Numbered from the stretch's first letter, positions 33,964-44,023 are shown. The stretch: 64,000 bases of DNA from an uncultured Prevotella sp. (GCA_934254985.1 CAKQMS010000007.1:1-64000); one strand, 5' to 3'. The notes: generated by a model not told the origin, from the sequence alone. Numbers and translations are program-made.

Positions 33964-35358
33964 TTACTTTGTCATATCATAGACAACATCCATGAGCTTT
34001 TTGCCAAGTTCGTCGGCTTTGTCCATGGTGTTAGCCTCGCTATATACACGGATGATAGGCTCGGTGTTGCTCTTGCGGAGGTGTACCCAAGAGTCTGGGA
34101 AGTCGATCTTTACTCCGTCGATATCGTTGACTGTGGCTGTTGGGTCAGAAGCAAACATCTCCTTAACCTTTACAAGGATAGCGTCAACATCGGTAGATGC
34201 TGTGAGGTCGATGCGATTTTTTGCTATAGAATACTCTGGGAAAGAAGCTCTGAGCTCGCTAACCTTGCAACCCTTGTGAGCAAGACTTGAGAGGAAGAGG
34301 GCGATACCTACCAAGGCATCACGACCATAGTGGCTCTCTGGATAGATGACTCCACCATTGCCTTCGCCACCGATAACAGCGCCAACTTCCTTCATCTTGG
34401 TTGTTACGTTGACCTCGCCAACTGCAGCTGCAGAGTAAACGCCACCATGCTTCTCGGTGACATCACGCAGAGCGCGAGTAGAACTGAGGTTGGAAACGGT
34501 GTTGCCAGGAGTGTGTGACAATACATAGTCGGCTACGCTAACCAAGGTGTATTCCTCGCCAAACATCTTACCGTCTTCGCAGATGAAAGCCAAGCGGTCT
34601 ACGTCAGGGTCTACTACGATACCCATGTCGTAGCCACCCTTAGCGATAAGATCCATGATGCCAGTGAGGTTCTTTGCCAATGGCTCTGGGTTGTGGGCGA
34701 AGTCGCCGTTTGCCTCACCATTGAGGAATGTATATTCTACGCCAAGTTTGTCGAGAAGTTTTGGAAGGATAACGCCACCAACGCTGTTGATAGAGTCGAC
34801 AGCCACCTTGAAGTGGGCATTCTTGATAGCCTCTACGTCAACGAGCTGCAATGCCAAAACGCTATCTATATGCTTCTGGTCGAAGCTGTCGTCTTCGGTA
34901 TATTTGCCTACATGGTCAACGTCAGCATAGTCGAAATCTTCGTTATCAGCAATTGCCAATACTTCGTTTCCAGCTGCCTTGTCGAGGAATTCACCCTTGT
35001 TGTTGAGAAGCTTCAAAGCATTCCACTGACGAGGATTGTGGCTTGCGGTGATGATGATACCGCCGTCGGCATTGCTCATTGTTACAGCAAGCTCGGTGGT
35101 AGGAGTGGTAGCAAGACCGATGTTAACAACATCATAGCCCATACCCATGAGGGTTCCGCAAACGATGTTGCAAACCATCTGACCGCTGATACGAGCGTCG
35201 CGACCAACAACAATCTTGTTGCTGCCATTAGTGGTGTTGCGACGGATGTAGGTAGCGTAAGCAGTTGTGAACTTTACAATATCCAATGGGTTGAGTGTAT
35301 CACCAGGCTGTCCGCCAATGGTGCCACGTATACCGGAAATAGATTTAATCAGTGTCAT
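33964..35358 (-). CDS. glmM: Phosphoglucosamine mutase
   Basis: 464 residues from ATG 35358; the 22-residue longer reading is not preferred. TASHNP at about 104-109 carries the phosphorylated Ser, DPDVDRL at 250-256 binds Mg, and GGEGNGG and SNTEPIIRVY are the sugar and phosphate loops. It converts glucosamine-6-phosphate to glucosamine-1-phosphate for UDP-GlcNAc and hence peptidoglycan and LPS. Phosphomannomutase activity is possible for close relatives. It follows the DUF4827 lipoprotein gene by 29 bases, as in many Bacteroidota. Confidence 0.85.
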   Translation of the reverse strand: MTLIKSISGIRGTIGGQPGDTLNPLDIVKFTTAYATYIRRNTTNGSNKIVVGRDARISGQMVCNIVCGTLMGMGYDVVNIGLATTPTTELAVTMSNADGGIIITASHNPRQWNALKLLNNKGEFLDKAAGNEVLAIADNEDFDYADVDHVGKYTEDDSFDQKHIDSVLALQLVDVEAIKNAHFKVAVDSINSVGGVILPKLLDKLGVEYTFLNGEANGDFAHNPEPLAKNLTGIMDLIAKGGYDMGIVVDPDVDRLAFICEDGKMFGEEYTLVSVADYVLSHTPGNTVSNLSSTRALRDVTEKHGGVYSAAAVGEVNVTTKMKEVGAVIGGEGNGGVIYPESHYGRDALVGIALFLSSLAHKGCKVSELRASFPEYSIAKNRIDLTASTDVDAILVKVKEMFASDPTATVNDIDGVKIDFPDSWVHLRKSNTEPIIRVYSEANTMDKADELGKKLMDVVYDMTK

Positions 35359-35387
35359 AGTAATATATATAATAATGTGTCGTTCGT

Positions 35388-36035
35388 TTATCTTCCGCGC
35401 TCGTAGGTGATAGTGTAGAAGCAAGGGTAAACGCTTGAAGTGGCGTTGCTATGACCCATATCGTGAGGCACGATGAGCTTGACCTTTGCTATCTCGTCGG
35501 TGATGGATGTTGGTCTACCGATATTAATATAAGGCAGAGGAACGAGCCAACCAGACAAAACAGAGGTGTTGGTAGAGCTACCATTCTGTGCCAACATAAG
35601 GCTTTCGCCATTGATGAACGAGGCAGTGAATGTGCCGCTATTGTTGGTTACGTTCATCTTATCAACGATAGAACCATAATAGAGGATATCGTTGGTGAGC
35701 TGAACAGAGTCGGTGAGGATGTTCTTTTCGGTGAAGCGGCAAAGTACGGTGGCAGTCTCGCCATCCTTAATCTTTTCGCCACAACCATTACGGATAATCT
35801 GCATGTAAACACCCTTGGATGTGAACAATACATATTCGTTTTTAGAAACATCAGTCTTATAGCCATTGGCAGCAAACTGCTCTTCGCTGATGACATGGAT
35901 AGCCGAGTCGGCAACGAATTTGGCAATGGCAGTACGTTCACGCTTTTTCTGGTCGGCATAAGTCATGTCGTCGTTGCATGAAGCCGCTAAGATAACTCCT
36001 ATGAGGAGCAACATCAAGTATGTTAGTTTTCTCAT
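35388..36035 (-). CDS. DUF4827 family lipoprotein
   Basis: 215 residues with a lipoprotein signal peptide (ILAASC, Cys near 20). The body resembles the FKBP-like DUF4827 family, with YVLFTSKGVYMQIIRNG and a C-terminal PHDMGHSNATSSVYPCFYTITYE. The family has no settled function; a peptidyl-prolyl isomerase-like fold is expected. It is the first gene before glmM and has its own promoter element. Confidence 0.75.
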   Translation of the reverse strand: MRKLTYLMLLLIGVILAASCNDDMTYADQKKRERTAIAKFVADSAIHVISEEQFAANGYKTDVSKNEYVLFTSKGVYMQIIRNGCGEKIKDGETATVLCRFTEKNILTDSVQLTNDILYYGSIVDKMNVTNNSGTFTASFINGESLMLAQNGSSTNTSVLSGWLVPLPYINIGRPTSITDEIAKVKLIVPHDMGHSNATSSVYPCFYTITYERGR

Positions 36036-36060
36036 TTTCTGTTTATTACAAATTTAGTTG

Positions 36061-36068
36061 CAAAGGTA
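36061..36068 (-). promoter_or_regulatory. Promoter -7 element of the DUF4827-glmM operon
   Basis: TACCTTTG on the minus strand, 25 bases before the start codon. The -33 region falls inside the pyrimidine octamer array, and no TTTG is correctly placed. Confidence 0.55.
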
Positions 36069-36080
36069 AATAAAAAAGTT

Positions 36081-36141
36081 GGTTTTACCTTTCCTTTTTC
36101 ACCTTTTTACCTTTTTACCCTTTTACTTTTTTACCTTTTTA
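36081..36141. repeat. Pyrimidine octamer array, second copy
   Basis: About seven copies of CCTTTTTA-like units. The left part abuts the DUF4827 promoter and the right end overlaps the last codons of the EamA gene, where it encodes the basic tail KKVKK. It is the same type of array as at 97-192. Confidence 0.75.
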
Positions 36142-37061
36142 ATAATTCTTGGGAATAGCTTACGGAAGCGAACAAGGTGTTTGGTGATACCACCGCCAGC
36201 AACAACGATGGTTACGGCAACGATAATGAGTATCAGACCGAGGGTGCTGCGCATGGTGAGTTGTTCGCCAAAAACTGTTATACCAAAGAAAACGGCTGTT
36301 ACTGGTTCCAAGGCTCCGAGAATGGCGGTAGGAGTAGAGCCGATATATTGTATGGCGCCTGTGGTGCATAGTAGGGATATAGCAGTAGGCATCACAGCCA
36401 ATGCTATGAGATTGCCCCATAGCCACCAGTCGGTAGATTGAGGTACCTGTAGTTCGCCAGAGATAAGGGTGCGACCAGCAAAGAGGAACCAACCGAAGAG
36501 CACCACATAGAATGTGACCTTTAGCGTTACCATGTCGTGGAGACGAGTTTTGTTGATGGCTACGATATAGATGGCATAAGAGAGAGATGAGAGAAAGACT
36601 ATCATTGTGCCAACAAAGGAGAGAGTGGCACCATCTTCGTTTTGATATAGCAAGCCGATGCCGCCAATAGCCATAAGCAGGCAGAGCATGGTTTGGATGG
36701 TGAGTTTCTCGTGGAAGAACATAGCCATGATGACAGCCACCATGATAGGATAAACGAAGAGAATGGTTGAGGCTATGCCGGCATCCATATAATTGTAGCT
36801 CTGGAAAAGGCTGAGCGAAGACAAGGCAAAGATTAATCCAAGTATCACCAATGGCACGAGGTCGGCACGAGAGATACGGAAAGAGTGTCCACGCCATTTA
36901 AGCATGAATGCCAATATAGGAAGTGCAAAAAGATAACGGAAAAACAATACCGAGTCGGGACTGAAGCCTTCGGCATATAGCGGAAGAGCAAACAGTGGGT
37001 TGGTACCATAAGAGGCTGCTGCAACAGCGCCAAGCAGATATCCTTTTACTTTGTTGTTCAT
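36123..37061 (-). CDS. DMT superfamily transporter (EamA)
   Basis: 312 residues with ten hydrophobic helices arranged as two EamA repeats (about 6-140 and 150-290). Motifs such as ILGALEPVTAVFFGITVFGEQLT are typical of drug/metabolite exporters. It should export a small metabolite or amino acid; the substrate is unknown. It is the last gene of a block of five that begins with the DUF2723 gene. Confidence 0.85.
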   Translation of the reverse strand: MNNKVKGYLLGAVAAASYGTNPLFALPLYAEGFSPDSVLFFRYLFALPILAFMLKWRGHSFRISRADLVPLVILGLIFALSSLSLFQSYNYMDAGIASTILFVYPIMVAVIMAMFFHEKLTIQTMLCLLMAIGGIGLLYQNEDGATLSFVGTMIVFLSSLSYAIYIVAINKTRLHDMVTLKVTFYVVLFGWFLFAGRTLISGELQVPQSTDWWLWGNLIALAVMPTAISLLCTTGAIQYIGSTPTAILGALEPVTAVFFGITVFGEQLTMRSTLGLILIIVAVTIVVAGGGITKHLVRFRKLFPRIIKKVKK

Positions 37062-37090
37062 AATATGATTATTGGGTTATAGGATGATAG

Positions 37091-37339
37091 TTACACCTCA
37101 GGCAGTTTGCCAAGGAGTAGGAGCGAGAAGTTGGCCTTGTAGGCTTCCACCATCTTGTCGTGACCAGCCTTTTCGAAGTTTAGCTTGAAGACTTCGGTCA
37201 TGGCAAAGGCTGGATAAATCTCCTCAAAGTGGTTGATTAATGCTTGCTTCACTTCGCGAGGACTATTAGGGTCTGCATGCTCCATAGTAAGAATGCGGAG
37301 GGCGAAGTCGCGAAAGAATGTTGCTATTTCTTTTTCCAT
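37091..37339 (-). CDS. Small hypothetical protein
   Basis: 82 residues, helical, soluble, no signal peptide. No known family is recognised. It lies 29 bases before the EamA gene and 29 after queG, in one direction, so it is likely a real gene of that transcript. Confidence 0.6.
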   Translation of the reverse strand: MEKEIATFFRDFALRILTMEHADPNSPREVKQALINHFEEIYPAFAMTEVFKLNFEKAGHDKMVEAYKANFSLLLLGKLPEV

Positions 37340-37368
37340 TTTTTTAGTTAAATATTTAAGCTTGTATG

Positions 37369-38343
37369 CTATTCGTTGTTTTTATCGTTGGCTTTTGTTA
37401 TTGCTCTGATGTTGCGCATGATACCATCATATTTAGCTCTCTTTGCAGCACAGCCCTTGAAGAGACGGCGATAGTCGTCTTCTGTGAGAGATTGCCATTT
37501 CTCCCAAGTCATATCGAGCAACTCAGGTTTTGGCTGTAGCTCAGGAATATCGGTGGCAGTAGCAAACCGATTCCAAGGACACGCCTGCTGGCAACGGTCG
37601 CAACCATAGAAGGTGTCGCCCATGGTGTGGGCAATATCATCAGATATCTCTGCCTCTTTGCTTTCGATGGTGATATACGACAGGCAGCGAGCAGAACAGA
37701 ATGTGCCATCGGGATTAAGCGCTTTGGTAGGGCAGGCATCGATACATTTGCAGCAGTTGCCACAATGGTTTTCCATAGGCTCGTCGTAATGATCAACCTC
37801 GGCAGCTATGATCAGTTCGCCAAGGAAGAACATGGTGCCAGCATGCGGAATGATGAGCTGATGGCTTCTGCCTTGCCATCCTATGCCAGCTTTCTGAGCC
37901 CAATAGCGTTCGAGGATGGGAGCTGTGTCTACGCATACTCGAAACTCTTGTTTCTCAGGCTCCTTGATGCTTTTATCATAGTTGAGCCCAAGGTTTTGAG
38001 CCAAAGCATAGAGTTTTTTGCGCAAGATATCATGATAGTCGAGACCATAGGAATATGCAGCCATCTGCGGTTGACCATCGGGCATAGGAGTTTTAGGGGC
38101 ATAGTTCATAGCCACAGAGACTATGATTTTTGCACCATCGAGAAGCAGGCGAGGGTCGAGGCGAATGTCGGTATGGTTTGCCATGTATTCCATGTTGGCA
38201 TAGTTGCCTTCAGCAATCCATCGGTTAAGACCTCTTTCTTCCGCTTCGTCTACACGCTCAGCCTTTGCTATGCCACATGCAAAAAAGCCGAGACGTTTGG
38301 CCTCGGCTTTTATGATGTCATTATTCAAAAGTCTTGAATTCAT
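37369..38343 (-). CDS. queG: Epoxyqueuosine reductase
   Basis: 324 residues. Two 4Fe-4S cluster motifs, CGNCCKCIDACP at about 194-205 and CDRCQQACP at about 248-256, and an N-terminal cobalamin-binding domain with the conserved catalytic Asp of QueG (VDTAPILERYWAQKAGIGW). It reduces epoxyqueuosine to queuosine in tRNA. It overlaps the upstream deacetylase gene by 23 bases. Confidence 0.92.
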   Translation of the reverse strand: MNSRLLNNDIIKAEAKRLGFFACGIAKAERVDEAEERGLNRWIAEGNYANMEYMANHTDIRLDPRLLLDGAKIIVSVAMNYAPKTPMPDGQPQMAAYSYGLDYHDILRKKLYALAQNLGLNYDKSIKEPEKQEFRVCVDTAPILERYWAQKAGIGWQGRSHQLIIPHAGTMFFLGELIIAAEVDHYDEPMENHCGNCCKCIDACPTKALNPDGTFCSARCLSYITIESKEAEISDDIAHTMGDTFYGCDRCQQACPWNRFATATDIPELQPKPELLDMTWEKWQSLTEDDYRRLFKGCAAKRAKYDGIMRNIRAITKANDKNNE

Positions 38344-38932
38344 ATCCTTGTTCCTTTAGCCATGTAAGAGCTTCAGGGAGTGCGGTGCGCAACTTGTCGA
38401 TGCTCTTCAGTGAGTCGTGGAAAGTGATGATGGAACCATTGCGTGTGTAGCGTTTCACATTGTTGACAACATCTTTGGCGGTAAGCCATTTTGAGTAGTC
38501 GCGTGTGACGAGGTCCCACATGATGATACGGTATTTCTTTGATAGCCACCAGTAGACGCTATGGCGCATCCATCCATGAGGCGGACGGAACAAGTGAGCA
38601 TGGATAATGTCGTTGGCTTGGGTTACATTGAAAATATATGTTACAGCCCAATGCTTGAAAGCACCGATGTGGTTGAAGGTGTGGTTGCCCACCTGATGAC
38701 CTTCGGCAATGATTTGATTGTAGAGGTCGTGGTGTCGCAACACATTTTCGCCAACCATAAAGAAGGTAGCCTTGACATTATGTTCGCGAAGAGTTTTCAG
38801 AATGAAGGGGGTCGACTCGGGGATAGGACCATCATCGAACGTTATGTAAACCGAACGTTCGTTAGTGTCCATTCTCCAAGTCGCCCTGGGATAAAGCCAG
38901 CGCAACCATTTTGCAGGTTGTTCTATAAGCAT
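38321..38932 (-). CDS. Polysaccharide deacetylase family protein (NodB domain)
   Basis: 203 residues. TFDDGP at 31-36 carries the catalytic base and metal Asp, HTFNH at 84-88 has the two metal His, and RPPHGWMR follows. There is no signal peptide but a hydrophobic N-terminus. It likely removes an acetyl group from GlcNAc in a glycan. The short size is that of a bare NodB domain. Confidence 0.85.
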   Translation of the reverse strand: MLIEQPAKWLRWLYPRATWRMDTNERSVYITFDDGPIPESTPFILKTLREHNVKATFFMVGENVLRHHDLYNQIIAEGHQVGNHTFNHIGAFKHWAVTYIFNVTQANDIIHAHLFRPPHGWMRHSVYWWLSKKYRIIMWDLVTRDYSKWLTAKDVVNNVKRYTRNGSIITFHDSLKSIDKLRTALPEALTWLKEQGYEFKTFE

Positions 38933-38959
38933 TATTCTTCTACTTTTACTTCTTGATTG

Positions 38960-41900
38960 TTATTCCTGTGCGCCAGTGTGGCCACCCTTGCCTACATACA
39001 TACGATATAGAGCATCGAGGGTTTGACCAGCCTTAGCAGCCTTAGTCTTGTCGAGCATAGCGTAAACCTCGCAAGCCTGATTCATGATAGAAAGCTGAAT
39101 CATGCAGTCGCGCTGGCTCTGTGAGAAGCGTGAGCCATCGAGCTGGAGGTAATACTGTGCATACTGCACGGCATTGAGCCATACCTTGTCGAGGATATTA
39201 GAAGCCTCTGCCTTCTTGCCAAGGATAGCGTAAGCCTTTGCAAAGTCGAGACCGCCACTCATATAGTTGTAAGGTACGGTATAGTCTGGCATCACCTTAT
39301 CAGCCTTCTGCAATACCTTCAGTGCCTTATCGTTCTTCTGTTCAGAGATAAGAGCGAGGGCAAGCTGAGCAAACAGACGACGATGGGTGTAGCACATGCG
39401 CATCACAGTTTCGTCGATATACAGACCCTTCTGGTCAAGACCACCATAGCGATAGCGATTCATCATGTTGTTGTAGGTCTTCTCGGTATCGAAGTTCTTA
39501 GCACCAGGCTTGTTGGTGGTGAAAGGACTGATACGGTTGGCAAGACCTTCCTGGATGAAGTTGTCGCCAAGGTTCATATAGTTGTCAGCACCAACGGTGA
39601 GGGCAACATATATAGGACGAGTCCAGTTGCAGTTAGCAATCATTTCGAGCATCATGAGGTCGCCCTTATAGAGAGCGCTCTTGCCAGCAAGCGAGATAAC
39701 CATCTTATCAGGGATAGTGTCGCTTGCCATCATCATACCACTCTTCTTGACAGCCTCCTTGTCGATAGTGACATATACGGTGTCGGTAGGGATGACATGC
39801 ATATCGCCCTTGCCACCACGTACCCAATACTTGATGATGTTCTTGAGTTCGAATGGTTCGTTACCGAAGTCCTGTTTTGCTTCCTCAGGGTTTGTCTTGT
39901 AGTATTCAAGAATCTGAGACTTCAACGAAGGATTGATCTGAACATATTCGTTGGTACCTGAGCAATACTCCAAGCGTGGCCAGTTGATAGGCACAGAAGG
40001 AGAGTCGTAGGCAGGACGACGCATCTGGTCGATATACCAGTCGGTTTGCAGATAGCTGAGGTTGCAGACTCTTGCGTCAGTTCTCACACCCTCTGTCTCC
40101 TGGTTGTACCACAATGGGAAGGTATCATTATCACCATTGGTGAAGATGATAGGATTGCCCATGTCTTGAAGCGTCATGAGATAGTTCTGACCGAAGTCGC
40201 GGCATGTGTAGCGACCAGAACGGTCGTGATCGTCCCAAGTCTGACTTGCCATCTGGATAGGAACGAGCAGACATGCCAATGATACTACGGAAGTAACGGC
40301 AAGGCTGTCGAGCTTGAGATGTTTCTTTATCAAGTCGATGATAGCAGCAACACCGATACCACACCAGATAGCATACGCATAGAACGAACCAGCATAAGCA
40401 TAGTCGCGCTCACGTGGCTGTGAAGGATTCTGGTTGAGGTAGAGCACGATGGCAAGACCTGTCATGAAGAACAGGAAGAATACTACCCAGAACTGACGAA
40501 CACCACGACGTCCGCGGAATGTTTGCCAGAACAAACCTATAAGACCAAGGATGAGAGGCAAGCAATAGAATACGTTGTGTCCCTTGTTGGTCTTCAAATC
40601 ATCAGGCAACTTGCTTTGGTCGCCCAAGCGAGCATTGTCGATAAATGGAATACCAGTAATCCAGTTGCCATGCTCAAGTTCGCCATTGCCCTGGATATCG
40701 TTCTGGCGTCCGGCAAAGTTCCACATGAAGTAGCGCCAGTACATGAAGTTGCACTGATAAGAGAGGAAGAAACGAATGTTCTCCATCTGTGTAGGCATCT
40801 TCACAGTCATTGCCTCACCACAACGGTCGTAAGGAACCTCTGTGCCATCAACACCACCCATCCACTGTTCGTAGAGAGAGGCACGACTGCTATCCCACAT
40901 ACGAGGGAAGAGCATGTTTTGAGCATAGATATATTTGTTCTTGTGGCTTACTACGAAGTAGCGGTCTGGTTCGTCGGCAGACTTCTTCTCAACACGAGCG
41001 TAGATAGGAGCACCCTCTTTGATACGAGGTTTGCACATGTTGCCATCAACATCGAGAGCTACCTGAGAGGTATAAGCCTGACCATAGAGTAGAGGGCTAT
41101 CGCCATACTGGTCGCGGCTGAGGTAGCTACCAAGAGTGAAGATATCCTCAGGCGAGTTCTGGTCCATTGGAGGGTTGGCAGCTGAGCGGATTACGATAAC
41201 GGCATATGTAGAATAGCCAATCATAAGCATCAGCATGCAGAGCAATACTGTATTCTTCAGACGTGAAGAGATAGTATATACAGCCTTCTTGTTGACAACC
41301 TTCTTGTGGTTGAGAACAAACCAAAGAGCAATGAGGATAACAGCACCAATGCCTACTGCCGACCATCCGTAGCCTACGAATGGTACACCAAGCATACCGA
41401 AAGCAATGAGGAACGAGATGTTCTCGAGCTTTGTGTTGCGAGCGGTATAGCTCTCGTAGATAGCCCAGATAACAGCAGATACGAGAAGTATGATGTAGAC
41501 AATCTCGCCAGAGTTGAATGGCATGCCGAGAGTGTTGACAAAGAACAACTCGAACCATCCACCTACGGTGATGATGCCTGGCACAACGCCATAGAGAACT
41601 GCTGCAACAAGAACAAACGAGATGACGAGAGCTATCAATGAGCCCTTGGTCTCGATGTTAGGGAATTTGCGATAGCAGTAAACCAATACTATGGCTGGAA
41701 TACAAAGCAAGTTGAGCAAGTGGACACCGATGCTAAGACCTGTCATATACATGATAAGTACAAGCCAACGGTCGGAATGAGGCTCGTCGGCATGGTCTTC
41801 CCACTTCAATATCAGCCAGAACACAATAGCTGTGAATGCAGAAGAGTAGGCATAAACCTCGCCTTCTACAGCCGAGAACCAGAAGGTGTCGCTGAAGGTG

Positions 41901-42292
41901 TAGATGAGAGCACCAACAAGACCACTCGCCTGGATAGCGATGAGCTTGGATGTAGTGAGTTCTGACCAATCTTTAAGGATGAGCTTCCTTGTGAGGTGGG
42001 TGATTGTCCAGAACAAGAACAAGATGGTGGTTGCACTAAGCAACGCACTCATGGTGTTTACCATGCGTGCCACCTGAGTTGCATCGCTTGCAAACTGTGA
42101 GAACAAGTTTGCGGTGAGCATAAAGAAAGGTGCGCCTGGTGGGTGACCAATTTCAAGCTTATAGCCTGTGGTGATAAACTCCGGACAGTCCCAGAAGCTG
42201 GCTGTCGGTTCAATGGTAGAGCAATATACAAAGGCAGCGATCAAGAACGCTACCCATCCCATGATATTGTCCACTAATCTGTATTGCTTCAT
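38960..42292 (-). CDS. DUF2723 family membrane protein, probable glycosyltransferase
   Basis: 1110 residues. The N-terminal half has at least ten hydrophobic helices with early WDCPEFI and GHPPGAPFFML motifs, typical of DUF2723, a GT-C-like family related to protein O-mannosyltransferases and widespread in Bacteroidota. The C-terminal half (about 630 on) is soluble and ends in TPR-like helices. It probably transfers sugars to proteins or lipids in the periplasm. It heads the block with the deacetylase, queG, a small protein and the EamA gene. Confidence 0.8.
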   Translation of the reverse strand: MKQYRLVDNIMGWVAFLIAAFVYCSTIEPTASFWDCPEFITTGYKLEIGHPPGAPFFMLTANLFSQFASDATQVARMVNTMSALLSATTILFLFWTITHLTRKLILKDWSELTTSKLIAIQASGLVGALIYTFSDTFWFSAVEGEVYAYSSAFTAIVFWLILKWEDHADEPHSDRWLVLIMYMTGLSIGVHLLNLLCIPAIVLVYCYRKFPNIETKGSLIALVISFVLVAAVLYGVVPGIITVGGWFELFFVNTLGMPFNSGEIVYIILLVSAVIWAIYESYTARNTKLENISFLIAFGMLGVPFVGYGWSAVGIGAVILIALWFVLNHKKVVNKKAVYTISSRLKNTVLLCMLMLMIGYSTYAVIVIRSAANPPMDQNSPEDIFTLGSYLSRDQYGDSPLLYGQAYTSQVALDVDGNMCKPRIKEGAPIYARVEKKSADEPDRYFVVSHKNKYIYAQNMLFPRMWDSSRASLYEQWMGGVDGTEVPYDRCGEAMTVKMPTQMENIRFFLSYQCNFMYWRYFMWNFAGRQNDIQGNGELEHGNWITGIPFIDNARLGDQSKLPDDLKTNKGHNVFYCLPLILGLIGLFWQTFRGRRGVRQFWVVFFLFFMTGLAIVLYLNQNPSQPRERDYAYAGSFYAYAIWCGIGVAAIIDLIKKHLKLDSLAVTSVVSLACLLVPIQMASQTWDDHDRSGRYTCRDFGQNYLMTLQDMGNPIIFTNGDNDTFPLWYNQETEGVRTDARVCNLSYLQTDWYIDQMRRPAYDSPSVPINWPRLEYCSGTNEYVQINPSLKSQILEYYKTNPEEAKQDFGNEPFELKNIIKYWVRGGKGDMHVIPTDTVYVTIDKEAVKKSGMMMASDTIPDKMVISLAGKSALYKGDLMMLEMIANCNWTRPIYVALTVGADNYMNLGDNFIQEGLANRISPFTTNKPGAKNFDTEKTYNNMMNRYRYGGLDQKGLYIDETVMRMCYTHRRLFAQLALALISEQKNDKALKVLQKADKVMPDYTVPYNYMSGGLDFAKAYAILGKKAEASNILDKVWLNAVQYAQYYLQLDGSRFSQSQRDCMIQLSIMNQACEVYAMLDKTKAAKAGQTLDALYRMYVGKGGHTGAQE

Positions 42293-42376
42293 TTTTTTAT
42301 ATATGAATGATATTTAATTCGATAACTTGCTTACTTATTCGCTTGTTTATTTTATGCAGAATAGAATTTAACCTTG

Positions 42377-42384
42377 CAAAGATA
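42377..42384 (-). promoter_or_regulatory. Promoter -7 element of the DUF2723 gene
   Basis: TATCTTTG on the minus strand, about 85 bases before the start codon. The -33 part is not convincing. Confidence 0.55.
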
Positions 42385-42424
42385 GTACTTTTGTGTCATA
42401 TAATGAGAATAACAGCCTAAGAAT

Positions 42425-43159
42425 TTAGTTATTTTCATATATGCTGTCTGTTTTGCGGTTCATATTCAGGAAGTGCTCTTCGAGTTTCTCTTTCGGCATA
42501 TTGGCGGCAGAATGATAGTGCATGGTGTGGTTTACGCAAGCGATATGCTTGGTATATTGCAATATCTCGGCAATGTCGTGGCTTACCACCATCACGGCAC
42601 ATTGATGGTTTGCCACTTCCAACATCTGATACATCTGCTCCTTAAACCTTATATCTATATATGTGTTAGGCTCGTCGAGGATTATGATGTCGGGTTTTGA
42701 TACTATCGCTCTTGCCAACAATACTCGCTGTAGCTGACCACCACTCAGTTCGCCGATATTCTTCTTAGCAAAAGATGTTAGCTCCATACGCTCTAAGGTG
42801 TCGGCAACCTGCTGATGTTGTGCTTTAGTATATGGGCGGAAGAAATGTCTGGTGGTCTTTAGTCCTGAGAGTACAACATCGTAGACAGATATTGGAAACT
42901 TGCGGTCGATGAGAGTATATTGTGGTAGATACCCCATCTTTATCTTTTCCACTTTCTCGCCATTGCGGTAGAAGGATATGTTGCCACAGTCGGACTTTTT
43001 GAGTCCGAGAATAACCTTTACAAGGGTAGTCTTGCCACCGCCGTTAGGTCCAATGATGCCCAAATAGTCGTCGTCGTAGATGGTGAGTGATATGTTGTCG
43101 AGCACCTTCTTGCCGTCATAGCTTGCCGAGACGCCTTCTACTGTTATAAGTGGTTTCAT
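42425..43159 (-). CDS. znuC: Metal ABC transporter ATP-binding protein
   Basis: 244 residues from ATG 43159. Walker A is GPNGGGKTT (about 38-46), the signature is LSGGQLQR, and Walker B is IIILDEP followed by NTYID; the H-loop is VVSHD. The sequence follows the ZnuC/MntB class. Its ATG overlaps the stop of the substrate-binding gene by four bases, which argues against the longer start at 43198. No permease gene follows. Confidence 0.85.
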   Translation of the reverse strand: MKPLITVEGVSASYDGKKVLDNISLTIYDDDYLGIIGPNGGGKTTLVKVILGLKKSDCGNISFYRNGEKVEKIKMGYLPQYTLIDRKFPISVYDVVLSGLKTTRHFFRPYTKAQHQQVADTLERMELTSFAKKNIGELSGGQLQRVLLARAIVSKPDIIILDEPNTYIDIRFKEQMYQMLEVANHQCAVMVVSHDIAEILQYTKHIACVNHTMHYHSAANMPKEKLEEHFLNMNRKTDSIYENN

Positions 43160-43986
43160 TTCAAGATGTTTGCTATCTTTATCATTTCCTCGTCCCATTG
43201 GTATGCCAAAGGGTCGATGGTCTTTATTTCTGCTTCCAAACCCTTAGCCACGATGTTGGCATTAGATGTTGAGAACTCCTGTTGTACCAATACTGTCTTT
43301 ACGCCAAGTTTCTTGCCTTGGTTGATGATGTCTTGCAGTTGCGATGCTGAAGGCTCTCGTCCTTCTTCCTCAATAGGCAATTGGTGGAACATGTAGTCGC
43401 GAGCATAGTAGGTGAGGGCAGGATGGTAGATGACGAAAGCACGAGTGGTGTTGTTGTCGAGATGCTTTCGTATCTCCGAGTCTACAGTTTCTATGCGTGA
43501 GAGCAATGCTTCGAGATTTTTTTTGAAGTATGTGCTGTCTGCATTGTCAACGGCTATCATATATCTGCAGATATTCTTTGCCATGATAGCGGCATTGGCT
43601 GTGCTCATCCATGTGTGAGGGTCGGGAATGCCGTTGGTAGAGTTGACCTCTGATATTCCGTCGCTTGCAGAGTTGATGATGGTATGAGGAGCATTCTTCA
43701 TGATGCGCTTAAGCCATGTCTGCTCAAAGCCAAGGTTGCCCACCTTGATATACATGCAGCATTTCGACAGTTCTGCTATCTGTTCTGCTGTAGGCTCATA
43801 AGTCTCGGGCGAAGAGCCATGGCGAACCAATGACTTTACATTAAACTTATCGCCCCCTATCTGCTCAGCGAAATATCTTAGCGGTTCTATGCTCACATAG
43901 ATGGTGTTGCCAAGATTCTGCTCTTTTTTATCAGTACAACTGATGATAGTTGCTAATAATATAATAAGGTATAGATATTTTCTCAT
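43156..43986 (-). CDS. znuA: Zinc/manganese ABC transporter substrate-binding lipoprotein
   Basis: 276 residues, lipoprotein signal peptide (IISCTD, Cys near 17). The fold is of the ZnuA/TroA class. Metal-ligand candidates are Glu61 (SSPETYEPT, where His is usual), His124 (PDPHTW), His188 (VIYHPAL) and Asp258 (IDPLA). There is no His-rich loop. It is the metal-capture protein for the ABC transporter with ZnuC; a ZnuB-type permease is missing from the window. Confidence 0.82.
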   Translation of the reverse strand: MRKYLYLIILLATIISCTDKKEQNLGNTIYVSIEPLRYFAEQIGGDKFNVKSLVRHGSSPETYEPTAEQIAELSKCCMYIKVGNLGFEQTWLKRIMKNAPHTIINSASDGISEVNSTNGIPDPHTWMSTANAAIMAKNICRYMIAVDNADSTYFKKNLEALLSRIETVDSEIRKHLDNNTTRAFVIYHPALTYYARDYMFHQLPIEEEGREPSASQLQDIINQGKKLGVKTVLVQQEFSTSNANIVAKGLEAEIKTIDPLAYQWDEEMIKIANILK

Positions 43987-44023
43987 TGTTGATTATTTAT
44001 TATCCGTTATCCACGAGAATTGT

